A program made the position numbers and the translations under genes. Positions 45,421-58,195 of a stretch of 64,000 bases of DNA are shown piece after piece. Numbering within the stretch: the stretch's first letter is position 1; each line of letters begins with the position of its first letter. The notes below the pieces were generated by a model. That model saw only the letters and a list, made by a program, of their open reading frames with translations. It made no database searches and had not been told where the DNA came from. Source of the stretch: Polytrichum commune (Eukaryota; Streptophyta; Polytrichopsida; Polytrichales; Polytrichaceae); the NCBI GenBank assembly GCA_950295325.1, contig OX485809.1:2480001-2544000 (forward strand), written 5' to 3'.

Positions 45421-46167
45421 TCTGGAGGGAGTCCGAAGATTGTTATTGCTATAGATGACTCACGAGAGGTATTTTCCGAAATTCTGTAAAAATTGATTGA
45501 AGTTCTGTGCAGAAATACTGGAGGGTTATCTACAAGATTTATAGTGATCCATGTGTTGCTCTGGACAGCTTCCCTATATATCAAATTCCTTCTGAGGCAA
45601 AGACTAGTGGAAAGGATTTCCAGAATAAGGCTGCAACCATTTTGATTGAACTACATCTATTTTAACTAGTAATTATTGTTTTTACAGGCAGTCTATGCTT
45701 TCATATGGGCATTAAGTGCTTACACATTAAGTGCGAGGGAATGGTGGTAACTGGTCACGCTAAAACCAAGGTTATTGAAGGGTAACCAACCTTCATGCGG
45801 ATGCAGTTATCATTGGTACCCATGATCGCAACACATTGTCTAGGTATGCTTCCATCATTCTTTTACAATCGACCAAGATAATGATTTGCTAAAAGTAACT
45901 GAAATCAGCACGATGACGAGATTATTTGCAAGTTTTTGGTGTTAAAGATCTTATAATCACTATACTAGTTACTGGTGGCTATGCATGATATCCAACTTTG
46001 TGATTATATTTCTCACTTCCATATGTTGTGCATTTGACATGAGTCTTCTCAGCAGCGTCACAGATTATCTCGCACACAACAACCCATGTCCTTTTATTAT
46101 TGTGAAATTGCCCAAGGAGCCCACAGCTGCTGAAGTGGAAGCTGCAAACCATGCACATGATACCTGA
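45421..46167 (+). pseudogene. Universal stress protein (UspA-like), copy 2, decayed
   Basis: Pieces in order: PKIVIAIDDSRE at 45427-45478 (first strand of the USP fold), FIVIHV near 45535, the frame DSFPIYQIPSEAKTSGKDF near 45570, MVVTGHAKTKVIEG near 45740, DAVIIGTHDRNTLSR near 45805-45840, and LLSSVTDYLAHNNPCPFIIV from 46038 to the stop at 46165. Together these are a complete USP domain with introns, but frames change several times. It lies tail-to-head after copy 1, so the locus was a tandem pair. Confidence 0.6.
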
Positions 46168-47044
46168 TTGTACAAATCATTGTTAAAATCATTGTTATAT
46201 ATTTGAGGCTTATAGTTCCTTAGATAACAACGAAGTGTAAATGAAGAGTAGGTGTTGTATGTTCTGAATAATATGTTCAGAACAATGATCAAATGAAATG
46301 AAATTATGGAATTATGGGATTATGTAATTACTTTTTCCTCCATTCTTGCAGGTGTGTATTCTCAATAACGACTGTGGAAATAGTGGTGAAGTCGTGTTTC
46401 ACATAGTAGGACAGAAGTGCCAAGGGTGTGTGCTCATACAACACCCGGTCTACTTGCCCACCTCCTGTGGAAGTCCTACCTGGATTGGAGAGGAATTTGA
46501 TCATCGAAGAGTGATCAAGGATGCTTTGCCAGTGATCATCAACCATGGCATCTTATGTGACCAACTAATTGCATCCTCAGGTTGAACAATCTTGGCAAAA
46601 CTATGTGCAGCTCCTATGTCAAGCCTTTCACAGTAAAAACTCAATGAGAGACAAAGGACAATTTTTATATCCGATCGCCTGCTTAGAGACTAGGGTGACC
46701 ACGGACAAGTAGGAAGTCGTCTTGTTTCCTTTTGAATTTTGGGCTTGGGCGTTTGTGTAGTGGACATTCAGGATTGAATATCTTAATTTGAGCAAAATGG
46801 TCAAGAGTATAACATTGAATCCAAACATTCTCAACAAGTGCGAACTGCAATACCCATATATATGCACACTTCCAAACACAACTTCATTGAGATTATTGCA
46901 GGCCATCTTATAATGGCTTAGATTGTATCCATCATCCCTATGTTAGGTGTGGGCCAGAATTCAATGCCAAGAACAAAGATCAAACAATTCCATATTGTTT
47001 TGTAGTTGTTTTGATGATTCTTTTGGTGTAAGCATCACTACCTA
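46168..47044. other. Spacer
   Basis: Small frames near 46346-46585 on the two strands have no recognised domain. Confidence 0.5.
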
Positions 47045-47290
47045 TTACCCAAACAAACTCTTTGCTTTGCCAACTTCCTTGCGGACTTCTTCTCCCACCA
47101 GCGGTGGGCCTTTGACCCCTAGCGGCTCGTTGATTAGGATTACTTTGGATAGACCATGAAGTTTATACACATGATCGTGAAATAACCTTGTCATTCCTTC
47201 ACCAATAACATGTGTCATGGTTGGCATAAAGTGGACCATGGACAACCAAACCACACATACAAAGGTGCTAGCATAACCATAAGTAGAAGG
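47045..47290 (-). mobile_element. Ty3/Gypsy retrotransposon fossil, integrase fragment
   Basis: The - strand reads SMVHFMPTMTHVIGEG followed by RLFHDHVYKLHGLSKVI, which fits the catalytic core of a Ty3/Gypsy integrase. Only about 80 codons are recognisable; no terminal repeats were seen. Old and broken. Confidence 0.6.
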
Positions 47291-48749
47291 TGTGAAGCCA
47301 AAGATAAAATTCAGGTTGCCAACCTACCATGGGAGCCTTGTTGCAACACTAAGGGCCGGTCTAGACTAAGGTGAACAAGTGGACTAGTCAAGTACTTTAG
47401 GGGAATGGAGCAGTATGATTGGCTATGAAATGGGTTCTTCATTGGCCGGGCTTTACACTATGGTCAAGACTTCTCTAATGGAGAACTTCAAGCATGAATG
47501 AAAAAATGACATGGATGCCAACATGGCAACGCTTTTTGTTAGGGGAGTTCTCCGGAAGTCAAGTTTCTTGGGCAACCTCAAACCCTTAAACTAGAACTTG
47601 ACCTCCAGAGAAACTCCAACTTGAGACATTTATTTAATTGTTTTCTTTCATCTTGTCTTCCATACCAACCATTGCTTCAATTTTTTTTGCCTTGGGCAGA
47701 AATTCTTGACCGACCGGTGCACTTCTTCACCACAGTCTAAACCGACCCTAAGACTAAAATTATCATTTCGTGAGATTCATAAGTATTTTATTCTTAGCCT
47801 TTGGTTGTACTATTCTCCTGCCTAGGGTGAGGGTGAATGAGGCTTAGCAATGTAGAGGTCACATTGCTTTTCTTCAGCTCTTTTTGATTTCAACAAAACC
47901 ACTACAGCAGTAAACAGATGGACAATTGCTGACCCAAACGTCCCTGGTGGGTGAGAAACGCAAGGATGTCCAAAAGCATGAACTTGCTGCTATTGACACC
48001 ACAACAACCCCTGTACTGATTGTGACCTCCAACTAAAGAAATTAAAGACCACTGGTATTGGGTGGCATTGTTACGAGAAGAGGTTCCCAGATAGTACTTA
48101 CTCCACAAGGAGGCCATACGGAAAGACGAAGAATCAGGCTTCCCTAAATTATTCTCTACTACTTTGCCTGCTCCTCTTTCCATCCGTCCGTGACCATATC
48201 GACCATGCAATGTTGCTCAGTTTTCGTACACAGCTTATGTCATTCTTGAAATGATGTAAAGCAACCTTCTTTAGGGTACGGGGACCTATTGTGAGCATTT
48301 CCAACCCCGCATCCAATTTTGGTCAGTGGATCGGATTAGGAATAGTTTCATCCTGTCATCAATAGCGAATCACGAAGATTCACATCTCAAGTTTTAGAAT
48401 CAAAGTAGAGATGCAAAAGTTGTAAGAATGATCACAGTTGTGTTGCCTATTGAACCCGGGGTGTCTATTGATTGAGGACAGTCCAATTTCTCATCGTGAC
48501 ATGTGTCTTTTGGGTGTCTATTCTTGATTAGAAAGCCTTGCCATATGCCGCTTAAATATAGGCACCCCTTTAAGAAGAGTGACCACATAAGGCCCCAAAT
48601 GTAACCAAACTCAAGACTGAAGCCTGATTGAGACTCAGTGGCCGCCATATGTTGAATCATCATACCCAAATAACAGTTGAAATTGCAGCCATTTACATGC
48701 ATCTTGAGACGAGATAAATTCTCCTTAACGATTCTCTGGTCCAATGCAC
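47291..48749. other. Spacer
   Basis: No gene recognised. The frames at 47902-48210 and 48400-48744 on the - strand have no known motif. Confidence 0.45.
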
Positions 48750-48960
48750 GGGGAGAAACAGACTGCTAGGTACAGATGAACCAGTTGAGTTTGAGAAATA
48801 AGCGGTTGAAGTTCAAGGCTTCAGGAAAATCATGGATGATTCAAGAGGAACCTATGGAATATACCTCGAATTAATAAAGAAGAACCGAAAGATGTCAACA
48901 TGTAACTGGCTGGACTTGGAAACACTAGGATATCAACTGATTATGCCCAAAAATCTCCCC
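48750..48960 (+). repeat. MITE family 1, copy b
   Basis: The best-preserved copy: begins GGGGAGA at 48750 and ends TCTCCCC at 48960, 211 bp. Shared core with 15347-15554. No clear target duplication was found. Confidence 0.75.
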
Positions 48961-50869
48961 AGACATTGGTCTGGTCCAATCAGTATCAAAAGCTAGGGTT
49001 TTGGTCAATAAAAATTGGCTTGCATCTAAATCATTTTAGCTTTCAGATGGTGTACATGACAAATTGATAGATAGATACGCAAGTCCCGTAGAGGGCAAGC
49101 ATACGTGAAGAGTCTTTCCACTTGAGGGCTACTGCCACTGATCGGTGCTGGACTATGTGACTTGGCCTGACAAAATTTACCAATGAGGGGTGCTTTAATC
49201 GGATTGAATAATACTCGGGGCGGGTGGGTGATTGTGAGGTTTAAATGATAACCTAAAATGGTGTGCATCTAAACCACAATCCAAAAGTTAAAGGCTCACA
49301 TCACTCGTGTGTGAATCTCAAATGTCTCTCCAGCTAAGTTATGCAAAGCTAAAATGATAATGAAAAACAAGTCAGACTGTATGCCAGAATACAAGTTAAT
49401 ATGTTACTGCAGAAAAGCTGATGAAAAGCAAACAAATAGATATTAGCTGTGATATGCGGGCAGTGCAGGGCTTCTCAAAAAACAAAACATGCACTCTTTT
49501 TGGCGCAACAAGTCTTGTGAGCACTACGATGTTGCACGCTTTCAATTCGAAGATCACTGATGATTCTTGAAACATTTCTTTGCTTAACTTAGTACTTGGC
49601 TTAGTTTCCTTTCCTTGTCACGCCAAGACTGAAGAACCAACCGCCATGATGTTAGTGTGGGTTCAAGAAATGCTAAAAACACTGGAAGGGGACTGGAAGT
49701 GGTCTCTACTTAGAGCTGTTAAGACATCCACAGAACCATGAAAATGATGCATTTGAAAGTTCATGGCTGAGGTGAAGCATCTAAGTAGGAGTTAAAAGAA
49801 AGACATGGAATAACTGTTCTCTTCACCATACATTTGCATACCAGCAGTGTACAAATCAGGGTTTGGAACTAAGGGGAGACGTAGGGTACAGAAGTCAGAA
49901 AGTTCTCTACTTCACATGGATAAATGCCCTCTTACTAAAGTCATTGAACCAGGAGGTTTGCATTGATGGTAGAGGGTCTGGAATTGACATCCTGTTACTT
50001 TCATAGTGGTCAGGCCAAGTGTCTGTTCCTTGAGGAGACAATTCAAATTCTGTAAATGATAACCCTGCCATGTCTCCCACTATTGAACATCTGGTAATGG
50101 ACATGTCTTGCCCTGCCATTGGTTATAGACACCCAATACCTATCTCATCTCTACCGTAGTGCAGGAGGTTGGGCGCCTATTGCAACCCGTGGGAGAGCTC
50201 CTTGTATCCATTACCTACTTAATATACCAAGAGTGAAGGAATGAGCCCCCTAATGTGTGAGGACGTCAATTGGATTGATTCCATCACCTTGCAAGTTCCA
50301 GTTGATGGCTTGTACATCAAAATCCTGGTGTTTCCTCACTTTCAGGTTGTAAGGTGAACATATGAACAATGGAGATGTGAACATTGATTCAAAGCTTCCT
50401 TCAATTTCTTGTTTAATTCCACTCAAGACCTTGTGTAGTGTAGCTATGGTGGGATCTATTTGAAGTCAATTATTATTCTAATGCCAAGTATGCAAACACT
50501 CACAATGGAAGCTGAGACTTGATCAAAAAAATTAAAATGGTTGACCATGAAAGTCATTGGTATACATTTTGTGGTGTATGCAATGCGAGTCCCCAAACAT
50601 TGTATGCCTACACAATACAAGGAGACCCCAACAAGTACTCAGTCAAATTTCACTCTGTCTATGACATTGAAACTATATTGAACATAAGATGCTTCAACGA
50701 GGAAGTGAAATTACAGTTATTATCCATAACTACGGTTTTAACATCAAGATATTATGTACTAAACTCTAGGTCATTTGTATGAGCCAAAATCTCCGAATAT
50801 TTTCACATATCTGGATTCTCTGAGTGGGTTGAATGAGTTAATTTCCAGTAGTGTCACTTTTGCTGTTTC
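48961..50869. other. Spacer
   Basis: No gene recognised. Confidence 0.5.
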
Positions 50870-53800
50870 AGATCAAAACAGCCACAAGTCGCCTTGAACA
50901 CCTCCATAGGACGCCTTGAGTTCCATAATGGGCCTCTTGGAGCTTGAAGGCTTTAACAGGGACTCTTTGCTTTACATTGAAAATGAGGGCATGCGTTGCT
51001 TCGCAATGTTTCTGTGCAAAACTTTGTATTGCAGGTGCTGCTCACACAACAGCAACAAGCGATGTGGACTACATTCTTGTCCAGCTTGAAAGTGTTACAT
51101 CTATAGCTTCTTAAATCCCCAGCAACATGTGATTTGGAATACATTTTGGTACAGGAAAGTGTTACATCTATAGCTACTCAAATCCTGATGGATGATTTAA
51201 ACTAGTGCAATGGACTGTATATCAGACCCCTCTATTTATTGTATGAAGTTGGAACAAAGGCGACCGTGTGGAGAGTATTATGTAGAGTGGAGTGGAGTCG
51301 ATGAGTCATCAATTGATTTGATGGGGAATCTTGAACAGAATGGGGCCAATGGGGCCAATGGGTTCAACTTCACGTTGGCAACAATGTTAGTGTTTGTTTT
51401 TGTTTTGTTTTCTTGATGTGATGTGATGTGATGTGATGGTTAACCTCACAAACTCATCGTTTGTAGAAATTAGGTGAGGAGGGTGAGATCCATGTACAAT
51501 CTGTAGTATGGGTGCATGTGGAGGATCGAATCGTGTAATGAGCCTCTTGGAGCTTTAGGGCTTTATAAATAAGAGCTCTTGAATTACATCGGAAAAGAGG
51601 GTCTTGTTGCTTCACAATGTTGTTACTGCAGAACTCTGCAAGGAAAACGTGCTTAATTCGGTTAGTCATCTAATCGGACACCTATATTTGAGTGGTATGT
51701 GGTTAGGTGTGGCTCCAAGAACGGATATAAAAAAGATGCATGTTTAAAAGAGATTGGACTATGTGCTCAAAATATGGTCACCATTCTAGGCTCATTACAC
51801 AACATAATTGGGGGGAAACTATATGATCATTTGAGTCTAACCAATGCCATGTTTTATGTTAATGTAAGTTTATACAAAGTAAAGTTATTAATGTTCTATA
51901 ATGTCCAAACAATCAGTTTGACCTTTGTTGGTAAAAAATAAGATCTTTAATGAATAATTGTAGCACTGTGTAGTCAAAGAGTCATTTTGTGATTCAGTGG
52001 ATTTGTTGAATACAATCAAGCTGCAGGGATATGTCTTGCATTGGGGTATTTTCAACAGGCTGCTCAAATGGTGACTTAAGGCACTGATTCCTCACTAATC
52101 ATATTAGTTGCATTGATAAGTGACAGTTCTCTTCACTACAATGAATAATTGTATTTAGTGTCATATGGTATTTTATGTCACTATGGTAACTTTTGTAATG
52201 ACAATTCTTATGAATAAGTTTACAAGTATTGTCATCCCAACTTACTTTTGATTCATCCACTCGTAGTTTGGTTTATTTTGCATTCTAACATATATTTTTA
52301 ATATATAATGTTGTCATGAATGATTAAAATTTGGATGAAAAAGCACTTGGTAAGTGACAATACTTGGAACATTGTAAATCTAGAATGCCCAAATTAATTT
52401 ACAAGGAATGACAAATGATGTTGGGTTTATGTTTAGTGTTGGTGGCACTACACACACAATTTACAATTAGTATTGAGCAAGACAAATAGAATTGTTGACA
52501 CTAAATACAATATTTAAGGTAGTGATAGAAGGTTCGATCATCTCCTTCGACTTGCTCCTCTACATTCAAATTGAGTTATAGCATATGTCCACACTAGGAC
52601 CAGCAACTGGCCCACAACAAAGAAAGAGTTTCCATCTTGATAAAAGTTTCAATATTATATGCAATGAATTGAACATGCAAAACTGCACTACCTTACATCT
52701 AGTGAGGGTGTTGTGAGTAAGACAAAGTATCCTTACCGATAGTAGTACATTTCATAAAGAGACTAATGAACTTTTTCTGTTACTACCAAGGAACAGCAAC
52801 TGGCCGTAGTGTGGGCATGCTATTAGTTGTTGTTGCTACTGTAATTGTAGGAGTATGTGTGTATTAGTAAACTTGCAGACCGTTGTAGATACGATGTCGT
52901 CAAGAAAGTAAAAAACTGTATCATTAAATCTCAACACATATAATGAGGTGAAGCAGCGTGATTACGATGGTACATGTATGCATGTCATGTTGATTTGATT
53001 GAAGAGAACGGTGTTGTAAGATTGAGTGTGTACATTGATTGATGAAATTTCTTATTGTCATTCTGAAAAGGATTATGAGAGAATTAGCTGAAATAGTAGT
53101 GATGTCTGTTTTCACCAGGATTAACCTGACAAACTCATCACCTGCAGAAATCAGGTGAGAAGGGTGGTGGGAATTGTTCAAGTGGAGGATCAAATTATGC
53201 AATGGCCCTCTTGGAGCTTGAAGTCTTTATGAATGCGAACTTTACATTGAGAAACAGGGCCTTCACATTGCTTTCCAATTGTTGTCGAAAAACTCTATTA
53301 CAGATGCTGCTTACACGAGATGTGGACTATGTTTATGTCCATCCTGCAGATGGTGTTCCATTCATAGCTACTCAAATCCTCATTGCCTTAATCTTGTGCC
53401 ATGGATCATATACCAGATGCCTGTAATTATTTTGTTGAAGGCTATGACCGTTGAAGGAGCAACAGGAGTAGTGCATGAGCCATTTTATGCGATGTGATGC
53501 AACCTCACAAAACTCATGGCCCGCAGATATTGAGTGAGAAGGGTGGGAATGGTTTACAAGTGGAGTAAGCGCAGGTGGAGAATCAAATTGTGTTATGGCC
53601 TTTACAAATAAGAATTCTTGGTTTACATTGAAAAAGAGGGCCTTCGTTGCTTCTCGACTTTTTTGCAAAACTCTGTATTGCAGGTGCTGCTCACAACAGC
53701 AACCATGCGACGTGGACTACAATTTTTTTGTCCACCCAGCTGGAAGTGTTCCATCCATTACCTACTCAGATCCTCATTGCCGAAAACTTGTGCAATGGAT

Positions 53801-53930
53801 CACATATCAGATGCCTATGATTATTTTGTTGAAGGTAAAGACCATTCACGATGTAACAGTATAACTAACTTAGTGTACAGCGGAGTCGATGAGCCATTAA
53901 GTGAACTCATCGCCTACAGAAGGGCGAGGA
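50870..53930 (+). repeat. Four to five diverged copies of the NRT2 3'-flank sequence
   Basis: Units at about 50880-51200, 51280-51650, 53100-53500 and 53505-53925 share ggcctcttggagcttgaagg, gttgcttc.caatg, gcaaaactctgtattgcagg, tgctgctcacac, gatgtggactac and an end rich in gatgcct.ttattttgttgaagg. The phrase actcatcgcctacagaagggcgagg continues into the sequence bordering the NRT2 stop codon. An ATGTG microsatellite lies at 51415-51438. Translated frames across the units are not conserved, so the repeats are non-coding. Confidence 0.75.
52143..52506 (+). repeat. MITE family 2, copy b
   Basis: The element starts GTATTTAGTGTCA and ends TGACACTAAATAC, a perfect 13-bp terminal inverted repeat. 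The interior matches the inverted copy at 18105-18470. It lies between the NRT2-flank repeats and splits that array. Confidence 0.75.
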
Positions 53931-53986
53931 GGGTGGGAATTTTGGTACAAGTGGGCCGAATCATGTGTAGGAGCTGTTACCTAATT

Positions 53987-56267
53987 TTAGACTTCTTCGG
54001 CACGGGTTTCCTTGATGGCGTTGAGACCATTCTGATCAGCGGGCTTAACAGCCTCCGGTGGACTAACATTACCACGCCTGCCACGCTCGGATCGAGAGTT
54101 AGCGGCAAACTTCAAGCTGTTTTCGTGCAGCCCCTGCTCCTTCTCCTTGTCGCTCCACTCGGAAGCATAGTAATCTTCCTCGGAAGTCTGGGAGGCCGGG
54201 AAGAACATCCCTCCCCACTGGGGGAACCACACTAACAACACAAGCGAAGTGCAACACAGGATCATGATACCCATGTACACAATCCCCACCTCGGTAGAAT
54301 ACGAGGATGAGGTGAAGAAGATGGTTTGTGTTATCACCGATCCAACGTTACCCCCCGCCCCTGTGAAGCCAGAGATAACCCCAAGGGACCTTCGGGAGAT
54401 GAATGGGATGATTCCGAACGTGGCCCCGCAGGCAGCTTGCACGAAGAAAGAAAAGATGATCATAACACCGATGGAGGCACCCAGAGTGCTTGTGCTGCCG
54501 AGGATGATGCAAAAAACGCCTCCAAGTGATTGGATGATCCAGAGGTTCCACAGACGGCCCCGCATGCCGAACCTCCTTCCCAGCAGGTCGGAGATGACCC
54601 CACCGCTAGGGCGGGAGAAGAAGTTCATGAACCCGAACAGGGAGGCGATCACACCTGCCTTGGAGAGGTTCATTCCGAATCTGTCGTAGAAGTATTGCGC
54701 GATGATGTTGTCGACCGTCAGCTCCACTCCGAAGCAGTAGCCATATGTGATGAAGAATATCCATGTACGGTAGTTTGTTACTGCGTACAAGAAAACCTGC
54801 AGGAAGACATCCACCATCGAAATGCTTAACAAATTTGGATTCAGTGTAACCCCAATGCACACAGGCGTCCCACTCCATCAATTTATTCCGTATAAATTTG
54901 TTGGATTCTCTGACATAAAGAGAAGAGGATCGAACTTGTGACGAACAAGACTGACCTTAAGGAAGCTGTCTTTCACTTTGGCGCCTTCCTTCTGAAGTTG
55001 TCTGTAGTTACCGTCCGGGAGATCTTGCCCGAAGAACAATACCATCAGCCCCATGACTGTATGCATAAATCCAGGCAGGAAGAATGCAAGTCGCCATGCT
55101 GTGAAGTCCGTGGCTTTAAAACTGACAAAATCAAAGCGCAAACCAACTTAGCAAATCAGTCCAAGAAACGTATCTTCCTCCAACTTGCCACATTTCAACA
55201 AATCTATCGTACGAGTTAGAGGACAAAGGCCAAACAAACGAGCAGGAGAAAGTATTTGGGTGTGAGGTAGGAGATGTTCATACCTGTCGCGGATCAAACT
55301 GTAGACAAGAGGCATAATGAGTTGGGTTGCCCCGCCTCCGAGGTTACCCCAGCCCGCAGCGATGCCATTTGCAGTGCCCACAACCTTGCTGTTAAACATG
55401 GAGCTCATCCAGAACTGGCAAGACACAAAGGTCGCCAACGAGAACCCTATGAAAAAGCGTACCACGATGAAGCCCGTGACATCGGACACCGTCGCCATGG
55501 AGTACACGGCGGGCGCAATGATCATAATCAAGAAAGCGCATCCGTATCGCGGTCCCACCAAGTCGCATACGGACCCCATTACAAGACGTGACAAGATGGA
55601 ACCTGCAACCACAATTTTTTTTCCCGTGACCATCAAATTCCAAAGGTCAAATGTCAGGAACAACTTCACATAATTGCAGAACTAGCAGCAATTCTAGTCG
55701 TACCTCGGAACCTAGGAAAAAAGCTATCCCACTCCTTGACATGGACCTTGACGTTGAATTCATCATCTTCTTCACACCTTGCAAAAATCAAACTCATAGC
55801 AACTTTTGTACTTAGACTTCACATTGAATTTCCAAGAACATGACTGACATCCTTGCTTGTGACTGCTGAGCAGAGAGAGTTTGACTCGAAAGATAGACTG
55901 ACTTACCAGACACGGAGGCGATGCTCGCATTTCCGATGTCCGTCTTGGTGAGGTTGAGGTTGTCACGGATGATAGGGATCAGAGGGGGCGCTGCAAAAGT
56001 GGACAGGAAACACGTGAAGAAAGAAATCCAGGAGAGATGAAAAGATCGCATGTGCGGCGCTGCGAAGCTGTAGATTCGGATGGTCTTAGCCTTGTGCTCC
56101 GAATCCACCGGGAGCGAGAACTTGGCTGCATTTGGGTCCTCGTCAACTTTCCCCTTTCCTTGCATCACCGAGAATGCGTACACGGGCTCCTTACCCGTCA
56201 CTCCGTGCATCGACATTCCGGGGTCCCCCTTCCCCTCCCCAACCCCCGACGTCGTCTGGTCCGCCAT
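53987..56267 (-). CDS. NRT2: High-affinity nitrate transporter NRT2 (MFS, NNP family)
   Basis: Four exons on the - strand join in phase: 56267-55907, 55602-55284, 55121-54956 and 54796-53987, giving 551 residues, a usual NRT2 length. The start is [12 protein letters not shown]; the N-terminal tail is cytosolic and polar. After the first membrane segments comes [17 protein letters not shown] (major facilitator motif A), then the nitrate/nitrite porter signature [11 protein letters not shown] near residues 204-214, and a second Gly-rich [11 protein letters not shown] near 425. The C-terminal tail after [12 protein letters not shown] is long and hydrophilic, as in plant NRT2. These carriers import nitrate with protons across the plasma membrane, usually with the partner NAR2. 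Splice sites and frames are clean, so the gene looks functional. Confidence 0.95.
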
Positions 56268-57777
56268 TTCGATCGACTACCTCGCACCTCCCAACCCACC
56301 AACCAACAACCACACAAATCTCCCCGAAAACTCACTCTTAAACCTTAAACCCCACACAATTCTCCCCAACCCACAGTACCCACCCCACACCCATCCACTA
56401 AAACCCAAACCACCTCCGACCCAATTCACTCTCAGCAGCAGCAGCGACGACTTGATGACCTCTTACAATTGTGGTCTCTCACTTGCAGACCAGGCTCTTG
56501 AGAGATGTTTGCTCATAGCCGGTGAAGGCGATGAGCCTAATACTTAAAAAAATTAGTGCTGTGGCCTGCAGAGGCTGGCCGCAGGTGTGCCGTAGCTTAA
56601 ATATGCAAGTGTGATGCTTGAGAATGAATTTGTAGGTGAATTCATGTAAGTGTAAGGAGTCTGCAGAATCATGTGCTATTTGAGAGCGTGGGGTTGGGGC
56701 GGGATCTGATAGGGGAGGCCGCTTCTGTTGCTACTTTTTACCGCTGCCAATTCTAAAAGCGGGGACGCTTGGCTGGCTGGGGCTTCCTTGCGGCCATGCG
56801 CACGCGTCGCCGCGGGCCAACGGGAGCGGCCCCCACAAGCCTGGAAGTGAAGTGCAGATGCTCGCCTCAGTTCTTCCTTCCCCCCCGGCCTCTCTGATCT
56901 GGCTGCCCTGAATGAATGAATGCATCCCCGCCCCCTTGGCAAACCTCCGAATTACTGTGGGCTAAAAGGCCACTTCCCACACGAGCCAAGAAACGTCACC
57001 ATGACAATTGTGAGAGCCCCAAAGAAAGTGTCCCAACACACCTCCAAACTCATGTAGTGTGGTCACGGGCCCTCAAGTGTAGTGTGAAGCCATATGGGAC
57101 CGGGCCCTCCACCAAATGCTATTTCAATGAATGTCAATTCATGCACGTCCTCACGCATGGTGAAATGGAATAAATCAGCGGTCGTGAGCGTTCGGAGTAT
57201 CATGGTCTCCCGGTTTATGTGGTAGGTCTAACTCCAAGAGGTGGTTTTTGAAAATAATCCAAGTGATTCTGAAACATGATCCATTCGATGCCATGTAGGA
57301 ATCCATGTGGACTTTACATCCATCTTGTATTCACATGCTCCGTTGGTCCCTCAAGCGTGATGTGAAGTGAACTTGGACCGGCTCCGCCTTTTCCACCAAT
57401 GAGAGTGCTTGAAGTGTGATGGTCACAATCTCTCAGTCTCATGTGTGAAGTGGCCCTAATTAAGGTAGACTCAGGTTTCACACACCTTACTGGTGGTGGC
57501 CACCAGCAAACCAGCGGACGTTGTCCATTGCCCACCAGTAAGTGTGGGCAAAAATTCACTTGTTGGGAGCAAAGTGGCAACAAACTAGGAGCAAAACCAA
57601 TAGCAAAACCAATGAACAGTTGTAATGGTCGTCCGTTACTATCTAGTCATTTGTTGTTGGTGAAAAGCATATTCAAAGTGGTCCCTTGCTGGTGGGAGGC
57701 GTCCACTAGCCCCTACACCAACAAGTGTGGGCAAGCTATCAGTGGACTCCAGTTGGAATGAATCGGCCCTCAACCAT
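56268..57777. other. Upstream region of NRT2 and spacer
   Basis: Positions 56268-56460 are C-rich and likely the NRT2 leader and proximal promoter. A GC-rich block lies at 56690-56950. Overlapping frames here run on both strands and have no known domain. Confidence 0.45.
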
Positions 57778-57962
57778 GCAAAGTCCTAGTGTTTCCAAGT
57801 CCAACTAGTTACATGTTGTGATCTTTTAGTTTTTATTTCATTATTGTGAAGTATATTCCCTATAAAACTTATGAAATGCTCGGTAATTTTCCTGAAATCT
57901 TTAACTTTGACAGGTTGTGTCTCAAACTCAACCGGGTCTGTAACTAGTGGTCGGTTCTCCCC
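57778..57962 (-). repeat. MITE family 1, copy c
   Basis: Reads gtcctagtgtttccaagtcc at the left and ggtcggttctcccc at the right, the reverse complement of the family, with a missing left terminus. Confidence 0.65.
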
Positions 57963-57974
57963 ATTCATTGCCTC

Positions 57975-58195
57975 AACCTTGGGGAGAGGAAATTATATCA
58001 TATGTATGAGTGCACCCCTCATTCATCCAACATAAAACCTTGAAATAGGATGCAACCCAACAGTTGTATTCTTTAGTTGATTCGACACCATAATTAACTC
58101 TAAAGACACCAAAGTAGTCTAGTCGAGCTCATTTGAGATGAATCGACAACAAACATGTGGGGGGTTCAAGTTTTATGTTCAATGGATGAGAGCTT
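57975..58195 (+). repeat. Dispersed repeat, copy a (partner 63230-63455)
   Basis: Shared phrases: ttcattcatccaacataaaa, tagtctagtc and gggggttcaagttttatgtt. Both copies lie close to a MITE family 1 unit in the same orientation, so the two may be parts of one larger element. Confidence 0.65.

Noticed and set aside
54249-54689. 146-residue + strand ORF
   Set aside because: Antisense shadow of the last NRT2 exon, which has high GC and few stops on both strands.
57049-57173. CCCH-like string CYFNECQFMH
   Set aside because: The Cys/His spacing does not fit a full finger, the frame is short and it has no neighbours of the family.
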